This document shows, piece after piece, positions 1-7,923 of a stretch of DNA of 15,365 nucleotides. The stretch is from the NCBI GenBank assembly GCA_035304085.1, contig DATGQT010000186.1:1-15365 (forward strand), written 5' to 3'. The stretch's first letter is position 1. Each line of letters opens with the position of its first letter. Origin of the DNA: DATGQT01 sp035304085 (GTDB lineage: Bacteria; Bacteroidota; Rhodothermia; Rhodothermales; Rubricoccaceae). The notes beneath the pieces were generated by a model. That model ran no database searches and was not told the DNA's origin. It saw only the letters and a list, made by a program, of their open reading frames with translations. The position numbers and the translations under genes were made by a program.

Positions 1-92
1 CGAAGAACATCGCCGAGACGGTCGTCTTCCTCATCGAGGGGGTGGACGTGCGCCACCGCCGCCTCCAGCAGCGCCCCGAGGCCGCGGCGTGA
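1..92 (+). CDS. phoU: PhoU, C-terminal end (partial)
   Basis: Only the last 29 codons are inside the window. They are read from base 3 and end in TGA at 90-92. The peptide contains NIAETVVFLIEGVDVRH, which matches the conserved end of the second PhoU helical repeat (compare NIAEDVIYLVEG..VRH in E. coli PhoU). PhoU is a cytoplasmic helical protein that links the Pst phosphate transporter to the PhoR kinase and restrains the phosphate-starvation response. The rest of the gene, and probably the pst genes, lie to the left. The 181 bases up to the next start codon hold no gene; a weak five-pair hairpin (CGGAT/ATCCG, about 118-130) is the only structure I see there. The identification rests on one short but distinctive motif. 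Confidence 0.82.
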   Translation, partial: KNIAETVVFLIEGVDVRHRRLQQRPEAAA

Positions 93-273
93 CGCGTGAT
101 GGTGCGTTTCCCCCGCCGGATGACATCCGCTGGAACGTCTATCGGACGCCTGCCTCATCACGGCCGGTCGGCGCTCCCGGCGAAGGTGGCGTTTCGGTAG
201 GGACGGCCTCCACGGCAGGTGCCGAGGAATCGGGCGCGTGCGGTATCATGGCGCCGGCTCTCGAACCACGTCC

Positions 274-1584
274 ATGACCCTCCGCCGGTACCTCCCCCTC
301 CTCCTCGTCCTCCTCGCGGGGCCGCTCGCGCAGGCGCAGCGCGCGACGGGCCTCAAGCTCGCCTCGCCCGAGGACCTCCGCGGCGTCCCCCTCGCCTCGA
401 CGCCGTTCGCCGGCGAGGCGCTCCCGCCGCGCGTCGACCTCGCCGACCGCCTCCCCCCGCCCGGCGACCAGGGCATGCAGAACTCCTGCGTCGGCTGGGC
501 GGTGGCCTACGCGCTGAAGTCGTACCAGGAGTACGTCGAGGAGCGGCTCCCGCTCACGGCCGGCGGCGGGCTCCCGAACCCCGAGCGCGTCTTCAGCCCG
601 TCGTTCATCTACAACCAGATCAACAACGGCGTCGACGGGGGCTCCCACTTCGCCGACGCGCTCAACGTGCTCACGCAGGTCGGCGCCGCCCCCCTCTCGG
701 CGATGCCGTACAACGAGTTCGACTACCTCAGCCGGCCGTCGCCGGAGGCCGTCCAGCGCGCCCGCCGCTACCGCGCCGACACGTGGCGGCAGGTGAACGT
801 CCGCGACGTCAACGAGGTGAAGGCGCAGCTCGCCGCCGGCTTCCCCGTCCTCATCGGTGCGATGGTGGACCAGGGGTTCGAGATGCTCCCGGCCGGGCAG
901 GTGTGGCAGGCCCACACGGGCGGGCAGCAGGGCGGCCACGCCATGCTCGTCGTCGGCTACGACGACGCCCGCAGCGCCTTCAAGGTCATCAACTCGTGGG
1001 GCCAGGGCTGGAGCGAGGGCGGGTTCGGGTGGATCTCGTACGGGTTCTTCCCCCGCGCCGTCGCCGAGGGGTACGTCGTCCGGGACGCCACCAACGACGG
1101 CCCCGCGCCGGCGCCGAGCCCGACGCCGCCGACCCCGACCCCCAGCCCGAACCCGACGCCGCCGGCCCCGCCGCCCACGCCCGCCATCGCCATCGCCGTC
1201 ACGAACGTCCAGCACAACCTCATGCTCGGCGCCTACGGGATGGGGATGCGGTTCGACGGGACGATCGGGCTGCCGCCCGGGGTGCAGGGGCAGATCCAGG
1301 TCGTCGTCCGCATCTACCACCTCGGCGCCGGCGGCCAGCGCGGCGCGCCGGTGCCGAGCACGCACCCCCAGTTCGCCATGCCCGACGGGCAGGCCGCCAC
1401 CGGCACGCCGCCCGGCGTCGCCGACGGCACCGGGCTGCAGACGACGTGGTTCGCCATGCTCCCCTATTACGCGCTGTCGGTCCCGCGCGGGCAGCGGGTC
1501 GACCTCCTCGCCGAGGTGGAGGTGTTCGTGAACAACTTCGGGATGGGCACGGCCAGGCAGATCCCGTTCTTCGTGGTGCTCTAG
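274..1584 (+). CDS. Secreted papain-like (C1) cysteine peptidase with Pro-rich linker and C-terminal domain
   Basis: This 436-aa protein is predicted to be exported. I start it at the ATG at 274 because a signal peptide follows at once (RR, then a Leu-rich core, ending AQAQ); the in-frame ATG at 238 would place 12 polar residues ahead of it. The papain active site is complete. The oxyanion Gln66 lies six residues before Cys72 in GDQGMQNSCVGWA, as in papain. His222 is in GGHAMLVVGYDD and Asn240 in INSWGQGWSEGGFGW. There is no long inhibitory propeptide: only about 50 residues separate the signal peptide from Cys72. After the catalytic domain comes a Pro/Thr/Ser linker (about residues 277-304) and a domain of about 130 residues that I do not recognise, ending in FFVVL. 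No sorting domain of the PNPF type is seen. It likely degrades extracellular or periplasmic protein; the substrate is unknown. It is convergent with the pilin-like cluster. Confidence 0.88.
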   Translation: MTLRRYLPLLLVLLAGPLAQAQRATGLKLASPEDLRGVPLASTPFAGEALPPRVDLADRLPPPGDQGMQNSCVGWAVAYALKSYQEYVEERLPLTAGGGLPNPERVFSPSFIYNQINNGVDGGSHFADALNVLTQVGAAPLSAMPYNEFDYLSRPSPEAVQRARRYRADTWRQVNVRDVNEVKAQLAAGFPVLIGAMVDQGFEMLPAGQVWQAHTGGQQGGHAMLVVGYDDARSAFKVINSWGQGWSEGGFGWISYGFFPRAVAEGYVVRDATNDGPAPAPSPTPPTPTPSPNPTPPAPPPTPAIAIAVTNVQHNLMLGAYGMGMRFDGTIGLPPGVQGQIQVVVRIYHLGAGGQRGAPVPSTHPQFAMPDGQAATGTPPGVADGTGLQTTWFAMLPYYALSVPRGQRVDLLAEVEVFVNNFGMGTARQIPFFVVL

Positions 1585-1615
1585 CCGGGGCGTGCGCGGG
1601 GCCGCCCGCCCGGCT
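1583..1615. terminator. Possible bidirectional hairpin between convergent genes
   Basis: AGCCGGG (1583-1589) pairs with CCCGGCT (1609-1615) around a GC-rich loop. The hairpin fills the whole 30-bp gap and overlaps the stop codons of both convergent genes. There is no T-run on either side, so termination is inferred mainly from position. Confidence 0.33.
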
Positions 1616-2829
1616 CAGGAGGCCACCACCTCCCACTCCCGGAAGGAGACCCGGCGGAGCGGGAGATCCGTGGGGTTCTCGGGCAGGTGCGTCGTCAGGG
1701 CCGGCGACGGGGGGGTGAACCGGATCGTGGGGGCGACGAGGAAGTTCACCGCCCCCCGCGCAGCGATGCTTCCGTAGAGCGTCGTCGCGGCGCTGAACGT
1801 GACGGAGCTGTTCGTGAAGATCTGGCCCTGGAAGTCGCCCACCCCGTTGAAGAGGACGGGGCCGTTGGCGTAGAAGGCGACGCGGCTCTCGGGCTGCCCG
1901 AAGAGCATCCCGAGGAGGCCGGTCACCGTCCCCTCGTGGATCACGCTCCCCTCCACGACGAAGATGCCGTACCCCTCGAACCGGGTGTCGACGAGGATGA
2001 GGTCGCCGCGGACGTAGATGATCTCGGGGCGCTCGCGGGTGCCGAGGCGGGTGGTGCCGAGGATGCGGAGGGTGGTCGGCTCCACCCGCGTCGCGAAGGG
2101 CGCGAGGTCGCGGACGTCGAACGGCGGGAGGGGGACCTGTGCCCGGAACAGCGTCGGGTCCATCGCGGGGTTGACGTTGGGGCGGAAGGCGTCCTCGGGA
2201 TCGGCGAGGAGGGCGATGTGGTTGAGGTGGCCGCCGTAGGAGCCGAACCCCTCCACCGCCCGCATGCCGAGGATCGCCTGAAGCGAGAGGAGGAGGCCGA
2301 GGTCGCCGTTGGTGTGGACGTCGGCGTTGAAGCCCGACCCGTTGGCGAGGACGCGCGGGAGGAGGAGGAAGCGGAGGGGCGCGTCGCTGTAGACGGCGTA
2401 CCGGAGGTAGGGCGGGACGCGCTGTAGGAGCTCCTGGGGGTCCGTCGTCTCCTCGACGACCCCGTCCTCGTCCCGGAACACCGCCTCGACGACGTGGCGC
2501 ACGGGGCGCCCGTCCACCCCCTCCACCTCCCCGACCGTGCGCACGCGCACCTCGTACGGCGGCCCGGTCGTGACCTCGTAGTCGGCGCGGTAGGTGCCGC
2601 CGCCGTGGCGGCCCGTCACCGACCCGAGCGCGGGCGCGCCCACGTTGTCCATCAGCACGGCGACGGCGTCGTTGTAACCGGTCAGCGCCACCTCCCGCGC
2701 GACGACCTGGTGGCCGTGCGCGGCGACGCCCTCGGCGGCCTCCATCCGGCTCGTGTTGAGGCTCGCCTGCGTGAAGAGGAGGCCCGTAAGACCGAGCGCT
2801 CCGACCAGTAGCATCGCGTACTTGCCCAT
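1615..2829 (-). CDS. PilX-like envelope protein, pilin-type N-terminal anchor
   Basis: This 404-aa protein is the last of three minus-strand genes. A single hydrophobic helix lies at about residues 4-22 (MGKYAMLLVGALGLTGLLFT) and is followed by a polar helix, as in pilins and PilX N-terminal proteins. No classical prepilin cleavage motif (G followed by FTLxE) is visible. The C-terminal third contains PEIIYVRGDLILVDTRFEG and GYGIFVVEGSVIHEGTV. This resembles the beta-rich region of PilX-associated proteins, where 'P.IIYV.GDL' and 'G.GILVV.G' are typical. I infer a surface or periplasmic component of a pilus-like assembly. It lies 63 bp downstream of the middle gene. The function is unproven; the family call rests on anchor architecture plus these motifs. 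Confidence 0.72.
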   Translation of the reverse strand: MGKYAMLLVGALGLTGLLFTQASLNTSRMEAAEGVAAHGHQVVAREVALTGYNDAVAVLMDNVGAPALGSVTGRHGGGTYRADYEVTTGPPYEVRVRTVGEVEGVDGRPVRHVVEAVFRDEDGVVEETTDPQELLQRVPPYLRYAVYSDAPLRFLLLPRVLANGSGFNADVHTNGDLGLLLSLQAILGMRAVEGFGSYGGHLNHIALLADPEDAFRPNVNPAMDPTLFRAQVPLPPFDVRDLAPFATRVEPTTLRILGTTRLGTRERPEIIYVRGDLILVDTRFEGYGIFVVEGSVIHEGTVTGLLGMLFGQPESRVAFYANGPVLFNGVGDFQGQIFTNSSVTFSAATTLYGSIAARGAVNFLVAPTIRFTPPSPALTTHLPENPTDLPLRRVSFREWEVVAS

Positions 2830-2892
2830 GACGTGTTCTTGCTCTTGACTTGAGGAGGGTCGTCGGGATGTGGTCGTCCCCGGGGCGCACCG

Positions 2893-3486
2893 CTAGGGCC
2901 CGGCCGCGAGCCCCGGGGGGTAGAACCGTCGCCGCCAGGTGAGCGGCGGCCCGGAGGCCCCGAGCGGGGGGTCCATGACGATCAGGACCTCGACGGAGCG
3001 GACGTCGGCGAGGGGGAAGGAGCCCTCGCCCGCGAACGGCTCGCCGGCGGCGTTGCGCAGCGTCACGTCGAAGGCCCGCACCGTGGGCGGCGTCCGGCCC
3101 TGCAGGTCGTCGCCCGCATCGGTGAGCACGTACCGGCGCACCTCGTAGCGCGGCACCTCGCCGCCCGATACGTCCACCCGCTCGTAGCGGACCGTCTCGG
3201 CGACCGCCTCGGCCGACGTGTCGGGCATCGTGCGGAACGTGAACGCGGCGTGCTCGGGGGCCCAGGCGTAGGCGACGAGGGCCGCTTCCCCGTCCGGCAC
3301 GCCCGCCCCGAGGTTGGCGAGGTCGCGCTCGATCCAGTCCGCCGTCTGGTTGAGGACGGCGCGGGCGTCGCTCCGGATCACCCCCTCGACGCTCGCCACC
3401 CGCCCGTCCCGCTGCGTCGCCAGCAGGATCATCAGCAGCACGCCGAGGACGAGGAGGGCGATGAGGTGGTCGGTGAGGCTCCACAT
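2893..3486 (-). CDS. Minor pseudopilin-like membrane-anchored protein
   Basis: This is the middle gene of the minus-strand trio, 197 aa. Its N-terminus, MWSLTDHLIALLVLGVLLM, is a short polar stretch and then one membrane helix (residues about 7-24). A long amphipathic region follows (VIRSDARAVLNQTADWIERDL), the layout of PilW/GspJ-type minor pilins, although the canonical prepilin peptidase site is absent. The remainder is predicted beta-rich, including FDVTLRNAAGEPF and VEVLIVMDPP, and the protein ends ...YPPGLAAGP. GGAGG lies 8 bases upstream of the ATG and supports the start. It begins 37 bp after the first gene, so co-transcription is likely. I do not recognise a named family. Confidence 0.7.
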   Translation of the reverse strand: MWSLTDHLIALLVLGVLLMILLATQRDGRVASVEGVIRSDARAVLNQTADWIERDLANLGAGVPDGEAALVAYAWAPEHAAFTFRTMPDTSAEAVAETVRYERVDVSGGEVPRYEVRRYVLTDAGDDLQGRTPPTVRAFDVTLRNAAGEPFAGEGSFPLADVRSVEVLIVMDPPLGASGPPLTWRRRFYPPGLAAGP

Positions 3487-3523
3487 GGCTCTGCCTCCGG
3501 GGTACGGCGGAGCAGCCCGCGCG

Positions 3524-3970
3524 TCAGTCCCGAGGCTGCTCCGTGTAGATCCGCTCCAGCACCGCCCGCACGCCCACGGGCCCCTCGACCACGATGCGGA
3601 CCCGCTTGTAAGGTGCGCCGGGCGACGGCACGAACTCCTCCCCTTCCTTCCGCATCGTCTCGACGTCGGCCGTCGCGGTGAGGTCGAGCGAGCCGGACGG
3701 CGAGGGCACGGCCAGCGTCTCGCTCAGGCCGTCGAGGTCGTCGAGCGAGCGGGCCTCCGCGAAGCGCGCGGGCGGCGAGCCCCCGGGCGGCAGGCCGTGG
3801 AAGTCCAGCGTGGCTGCGGCGTCGAGGAGGTCCTCGCCGAGCCCCGCCGCGGCGACGACCACCTCGTCGGCCACGACGCCGAGGCCGTGAGCGTGGACGG
3901 CCTGCCGGCTGGTCAGGGCGATGTTGGAAGAGAGGAAGAGCGCACAGACGGCAAGGAAAGCTTCACGCAT
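3524..3970 (-). CDS. Small exported/pilin-like protein, first gene of the trio
   Basis: This 148-aa protein starts MREAFLAVCALFLSSNIALT, a hydrophobic segment that could be a signal anchor or a cleavable signal. It is followed by an Ala/Val-rich helix (AVHAHGLGVVADEVVVAAAG) similar in layout to the two downstream proteins. The C-terminus has a probable beta-strand pair (YKRVRIVVEGPVGVRAVLE). AGGTAGG five bases ahead of the ATG at 3970 is a good ribosome binding site. I do not recognise a family. Its membership in a pilus-like system is inferred from anchor architecture and its place in the gene trio. The region to the right holds an inverted repeat and a promoter-like box that could control all three genes. 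Confidence 0.66.
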   Translation of the reverse strand: MREAFLAVCALFLSSNIALTSRQAVHAHGLGVVADEVVVAAAGLGEDLLDAAATLDFHGLPPGGSPPARFAEARSLDDLDGLSETLAVPSPSGSLDLTATADVETMRKEGEEFVPSPGAPYKRVRIVVEGPVGVRAVLERIYTEQPRD

Positions 3971-4034
3971 GTGACCTACCTGTTCGAGGTGAAGGTTTGA
4001 GGTGCACAGGCCAGCACATCCGATTGACTCGCTG

Positions 4035-4048
4035 GGCCTTCAAAGGCC
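4035..4048. promoter_or_regulatory. 14-bp inverted repeat, possible operator
   Basis: GGCCTT-CA-AAGGCC is a 14-bp inverted repeat: two perfect 6-bp arms around a CA spacer. It sits 64 bp ahead of the first pilin-like gene, between that gene and the promoter-like box at 4062-4069. A regulator binding here could block transcription of the trio. No cognate regulator is in the window, and a chance occurrence cannot be excluded. Confidence 0.3.
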
Positions 4049-4061
4049 AATTGATACAACG

Positions 4062-4069
4062 CGATGATA
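4062..4069 (-). promoter_or_regulatory. Promoter-like TATCATCG box for the pilin-like trio
   Basis: On the minus strand the box reads TATCATCG, fitting the TAnn(A/T)TCG pattern that recurs ahead of other genes in this window. It lies 91 bp upstream of the start at 3970. No convincing -33/-35 element was found, so this is weak. Confidence 0.25.
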
Positions 4070-4236
4070 GACCCGAGACGCTCCCCCGATTCAGCGCCGT
4101 GAAATGCAAACGTCGCGTCGCCAATTCCGCGGGGATCGGGCCTGCTCGGCACCCGCTGCGGCGTCGCCACGCCGTCTCATTCTTAGATCGAGACGGCTCC
4201 GACCACCCAGCGCGCGCACGTGGTGTACGGGCTGCC

Positions 4237-4321
4237 GTGGAGGCTCATCGTCCGCCGTTAGAGCGCTGCCTTCGGCGAGACGTACGCCGCGTACCGCCGG
4301 CGCGTCCGTCGCTGGGTGTAG
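4237..4321 (+). pseudogene. Remnant 3' end of an isoprenylcysteine/PEMT-type membrane methyltransferase gene
   Basis: Reading from 4237 gives VEAHRPPLERC. After a shift of one base at about 4267 the reading becomes AFGETYAAYRRRVRRWV and then TAG (4319-4321). Joined, this matches the C-terminal signature of small membrane methyltransferases of the ICMT/PEMT-like group, where a conserved EEP..L...FG..Y..Y...V.RW ends the protein. The membrane-spanning N-terminal part is missing and in-frame stops occur upstream, so I read it as a decayed gene end with a frameshift. The fragment is short (about 28 residues), so the family call is tentative. An assembly indel could explain the shift but not the missing N-terminus. 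Confidence 0.5.
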
Positions 4322-4348
4322 GCTCGGCCATCGCCCGTCGTCCCGGGG

Positions 4349-4357
4349 TAGCTTACG
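4349..4357 (+). promoter_or_regulatory. Promoter-like TAGCTTACG box, nucleotidase gene
   Basis: TAGCTTACG lies 25 bp ahead of the ATG at 4383 in an otherwise GC-rich leader. It resembles the Bacteroidota -7 element TAnnTTTG and the boxes ahead of other genes here. No upstream -33 element is clear. Confidence 0.3.
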
Positions 4358-4382
4358 GCCCTCGCCCGACCTTCCCGCCCCG

Positions 4383-5927
4383 ATGTCGAAGATCCCGCCC
4401 GCGGGTCGCCTCCGCTACCTCCTCCTCCCCGCCCTCCTCCTCGCCGGCTGCGCCGGCCCCGCCACGCTCGAAGTCGTCGAGGCGCCGCCGCCGGGCGAGC
4501 CCGTCGTCACGCTGACGATCCTCCAGCTCAACGACGTCTACGAGATCGCCCCCATCGCGGGGGGCACGCTCGGCGGGCTCGCGCGCGTGGCGACGATCCG
4601 CGAGCGGCTCCTCCGCGAGGACCCCAACGTGCTCACGGTCATCGCGGGCGACTTCTTCAGCCCGTCGGTCCTCGGCACGGCGCGCGTCGAGGGCGGGCGG
4701 CTCGACGGGAAGCAGATGGTGGCCGTCCTCAACGCGCTCGGCCTCGACGTCGCCACCTTCGGCAACCACGAGTTCGACGTCTCGGAGGAGGCGTTCCTCC
4801 AGCGCCTGGCCGAGTCGGACTTCCCCTACGTCTCGGCCAACGTCACCGACGCCTCGGGCGCGCTCTTCCCGAACGCCCGGGAGCACCTCCTCCTGCCCGT
4901 CGAGGACGAGACCGGCGCCACGATGACGCTCGGCGTCGTCGGCGCCGTGCTCCCGGCCAACCCGACGGACTACGTCCGCTACGAGGACCCCCTCGCCGCG
5001 CTGGCCGAGGAGGTCGCCGAGATCGCCGACAGCGCCGACGTCGTCCTCGCCCTCACCCACCTCGCCTTCGAGGACGACGCCCGCGTCGCCGACGAGGTGC
5101 CGCGCGTCGACCTCGTCCTCGGCGGCCACGAGCACGAGAACCTGCGGGCCTACCGCGGCCGCGGCCTCACGCCCATCCTCAAGGCCGACGCCAACGCGAC
5201 GACGGTCTACGTCCACCGCCTCCGCTACGACACCACGACGGGCTCGCTGCGGATGGACTCGGAGCTGGTGCGGGTCTCGGACGCGATCCCCGACGACCCC
5301 GAGGTGGCCGCCGAGGTCCGGCGCTGGGTGGACCTCGCCTACGCCGGCTTCCGCGAGGCCGGCTTCGAGCCGGACGAGGTGGTGACGGTGACCGCCGAGC
5401 CGCTCGAGGGGCGCGAGGCCGTCCTCCGCAACCAGCCCACCAACCTCGGCCGCCTCACCGCCGAGGCGTTCCTCCACGAGGCCGAGCGGGGCGGCGCCCC
5501 GGCCGAGCTCGCCCTCCTCAACAGCGGCGTCATCCGGATCGAGGACGTGGTCCCCGCCGGCCCCGTCACGCAGTACGACGTCCTCCGCATCCTCCCCTTC
5601 CCCAACCTCGTGCTGACGGTCGAGGTGCGGGGCGACGTGCTGCGGCAGGCGCTGAGCCAGGGCCTCGCCAACCGCGGCTCCGGCGGCTTCCTCCAGACGA
5701 CGGGCGTCGCGCAGGCCGAGGACGGCGCCTGGCTCGTCGGCGGCGAGCCGCTCGACGACGCGCGCGTCTACCGCGTGGCCGTCAACGACTTCCTCGTCTC
5801 CGGCCGCGAGCGCGGGCTCGACTTCTTCGACGCAGAGGCGAACCCGAACGTGACCGTCGTCGCGCGCCACCGCGACGTGCGCATGGCGCTGATCGACGAG
5901 CTGCGGCGGGTGTACGGGCAGCCGTGA
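4383..5927 (+). CDS. 5'-nucleotidase/UshA-family metallophosphoesterase, lipoprotein
   Basis: This 514-aa protein has a lipoprotein signal: after the ATG at 4383, RLRYLLLPALLLAGC gives a lipobox (LAGC), so it is probably anchored in an envelope membrane. The N-terminal calcineurin-like domain shows the metal-site motifs in order: LNDVYEI (Asp51), GDFFSPS (Asp90), GNHEFD (Asn128, His129), LTHL (His226) and GGHEHE (His249, His251). The first motif has Tyr53 where UshA has the His of DxH; the NDVYEI form is known in CG11883-like members of the family. The C-terminal substrate-binding domain (from about residue 340) carries NLGRLTAEAF, LLNSGVIRIEDV and ILPFPNLVLTVEVRG. Such enzymes hydrolyse nucleotides or related phosphate esters outside the cytoplasm; the substrate here is not predictable. 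Length and domain order are normal. Confidence 0.9.
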   Translation: MSKIPPAGRLRYLLLPALLLAGCAGPATLEVVEAPPPGEPVVTLTILQLNDVYEIAPIAGGTLGGLARVATIRERLLREDPNVLTVIAGDFFSPSVLGTARVEGGRLDGKQMVAVLNALGLDVATFGNHEFDVSEEAFLQRLAESDFPYVSANVTDASGALFPNAREHLLLPVEDETGATMTLGVVGAVLPANPTDYVRYEDPLAALAEEVAEIADSADVVLALTHLAFEDDARVADEVPRVDLVLGGHEHENLRAYRGRGLTPILKADANATTVYVHRLRYDTTTGSLRMDSELVRVSDAIPDDPEVAAEVRRWVDLAYAGFREAGFEPDEVVTVTAEPLEGREAVLRNQPTNLGRLTAEAFLHEAERGGAPAELALLNSGVIRIEDVVPAGPVTQYDVLRILPFPNLVLTVEVRGDVLRQALSQGLANRGSGGFLQTTGVAQAEDGAWLVGGEPLDDARVYRVAVNDFLVSGRERGLDFFDAEANPNVTVVARHRDVRMALIDELRRVYGQP

Positions 5928-5958
5928 GCGGGGGCTGGCGGCGACGCGGCGGCGTCTC

Positions 5959-5966
5959 TACCTTCG
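5959..5966 (+). promoter_or_regulatory. Promoter-like TACCTTCG box, DUF486 gene
   Basis: TACCTTCG lies 37 bp ahead of the ATG at 6004, in the 76-bp gap after the nucleotidase gene. It is nearly identical to the box ahead of tRNA-Ser (TAGATTCG), where the position relative to the RNA 5' end argues for promoter function. Confidence 0.35.
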
Positions 5967-6003
5967 GCGCCGTTTTCCGCCGCCGGCCGCCGGCCGGTCT
6001 CCC

Positions 6004-6345
6004 ATGCCCGTCTGGCTCAAGACCGTCCTCCTCCTCACCGCCTCGAACGTCTTCATGACGTTCGCCTGGTACGCCCACCTCAAGGACCTCGCGGCGAAGC
6101 CCTGGGTCGTCGCGGCGCTCGTCTCGTGGGGCATCGCGCTGTTCGAGTACCTCATCCAGGTGCCGGCCAACCGCATCGGCTACACGGCGCTCTCGCTCCC
6201 GCAGCTGAAGGTGATGCAGGAGGTGATCACGCTGGCCGTGTTCGTCCCCTTCGCCGTGCTCTACATGAAGCAGCCGATGAAGCTGGACTTCCTCTGGGCC
6301 GGCCTCTGCCTCCTCGGCGCCGTCTACTTCGCGTTCCGGTCCTAG
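6004..6345 (+). CDS. DMT-superfamily small membrane protein (DUF486)
   Basis: This 113-aa protein has four hydrophobic segments, at about residues 5-23, 34-52, 72-91 and 95-112. The sequence fits the DUF486/COG3169 family: NVFMTFAWYAHLK, SWGIALFEYLIQVPANRIGY and LPQLKVMQEVITLAVF are typical of it. The family belongs to the drug/metabolite transporter superfamily in its half-size form. Members have no well-established substrate, so I give no transport function. The gene is complete and of usual family length. It follows the nucleotidase gene by 76 bp on the same strand, but a promoter-like box in that gap suggests separate transcription. Confidence 0.9.
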   Translation: MPVWLKTVLLLTASNVFMTFAWYAHLKDLAAKPWVVAALVSWGIALFEYLIQVPANRIGYTALSLPQLKVMQEVITLAVFVPFAVLYMKQPMKLDFLWAGLCLLGAVYFAFRS

Positions 6346-6365
6346 CGCTCCGGGGAGGGAGCCAC

Positions 6366-6386
6366 CGGAACGGGCGCTCCGTTCCG
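6366..6386. terminator. Hairpin downstream of the DUF486 gene, possible terminator
   Basis: CGGAACGG (6366-6373) pairs perfectly with CCGTTCCG (6379-6386) around a GCGCT loop, 20 bp after the DUF486 stop codon. No T-run follows. The second arm can alternatively pair with GAACGG at 6391-6396, so termination is not the only explanation. Confidence 0.4.
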
Positions 6387-6540
6387 ATTCGAACGGCCGG
6401 AGTGACTAAACGAGGTCGGGGATATCCGACTGCACAATGATGAGGGGGAGGTGCTACGGATGCCACCGGCGGCACGGGAGTTGATCTCTCGGCTCCGGCC
6501 CGTTACGCGCCGACCGAGCACGTGCGGATGCCGCCCCTCC

Positions 6541-7896
<1,356 letters not shown>

Positions 7897-7923
7897 GCGG
7901 CGTCCGCCCGCGAGGCCGCCCCA

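Larger units (their letters stand above)
3971..4200. other. Intergenic region, upstream of the pilin-like trio
   Basis: This is the left part of a 412-bp gene-free gap. It is visibly richer in A and T than the genes around it, consistent with a control region. It contains the inverted repeat at 4035-4048 and the promoter-like box at 4062-4069, both described separately. A 64-codon minus-strand reading frame (3976-4170) has codon use unlike the genes here and no recognisable protein features, so I do not call it. Beyond about 4200 the gap contains a methyltransferase gene remnant and then the leader of the nucleotidase gene. Confidence 0.6.

Noticed and set aside
1099..1185. Tandem CCGACGCCG-like units that could be read as a short repeat array.
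   Set aside because: They encode the Pro/Thr/Ser linker of the papain-like protein and have no spacers; this is not a CRISPR.
1220..3484. Minus-strand open frame of 754 codons across the papain-like and pilin-like genes.
   Set aside because: The product is dominated by Arg, Pro and Gly, and it overlaps genes with recognisable motifs in other frames. It is a GC-driven shadow.
3976..4170. 64-codon minus-strand frame upstream of the pilin-like trio.
   Set aside because: Its codon use does not match the neighbouring genes, it has no hydrophobic signal or motif, and it overlaps the probable control region.
6451..6540. Upstream GTG (6451) or ATG (6460) start for the histidine kinase.
   Set aside because: The extra 27-30 residues use codons atypical of this genome and precede no signal or domain. 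A purine-rich GGGGGAGG before 6451 keeps some doubt, but 6541 fits better.
7897..7923. GCGGC...GCCGC pairing between the convergent histidine kinase and PmtA-like genes.
   Set aside because: Five GC pairs with a long loop are expected by chance at this base composition, and no T-run follows on either strand.
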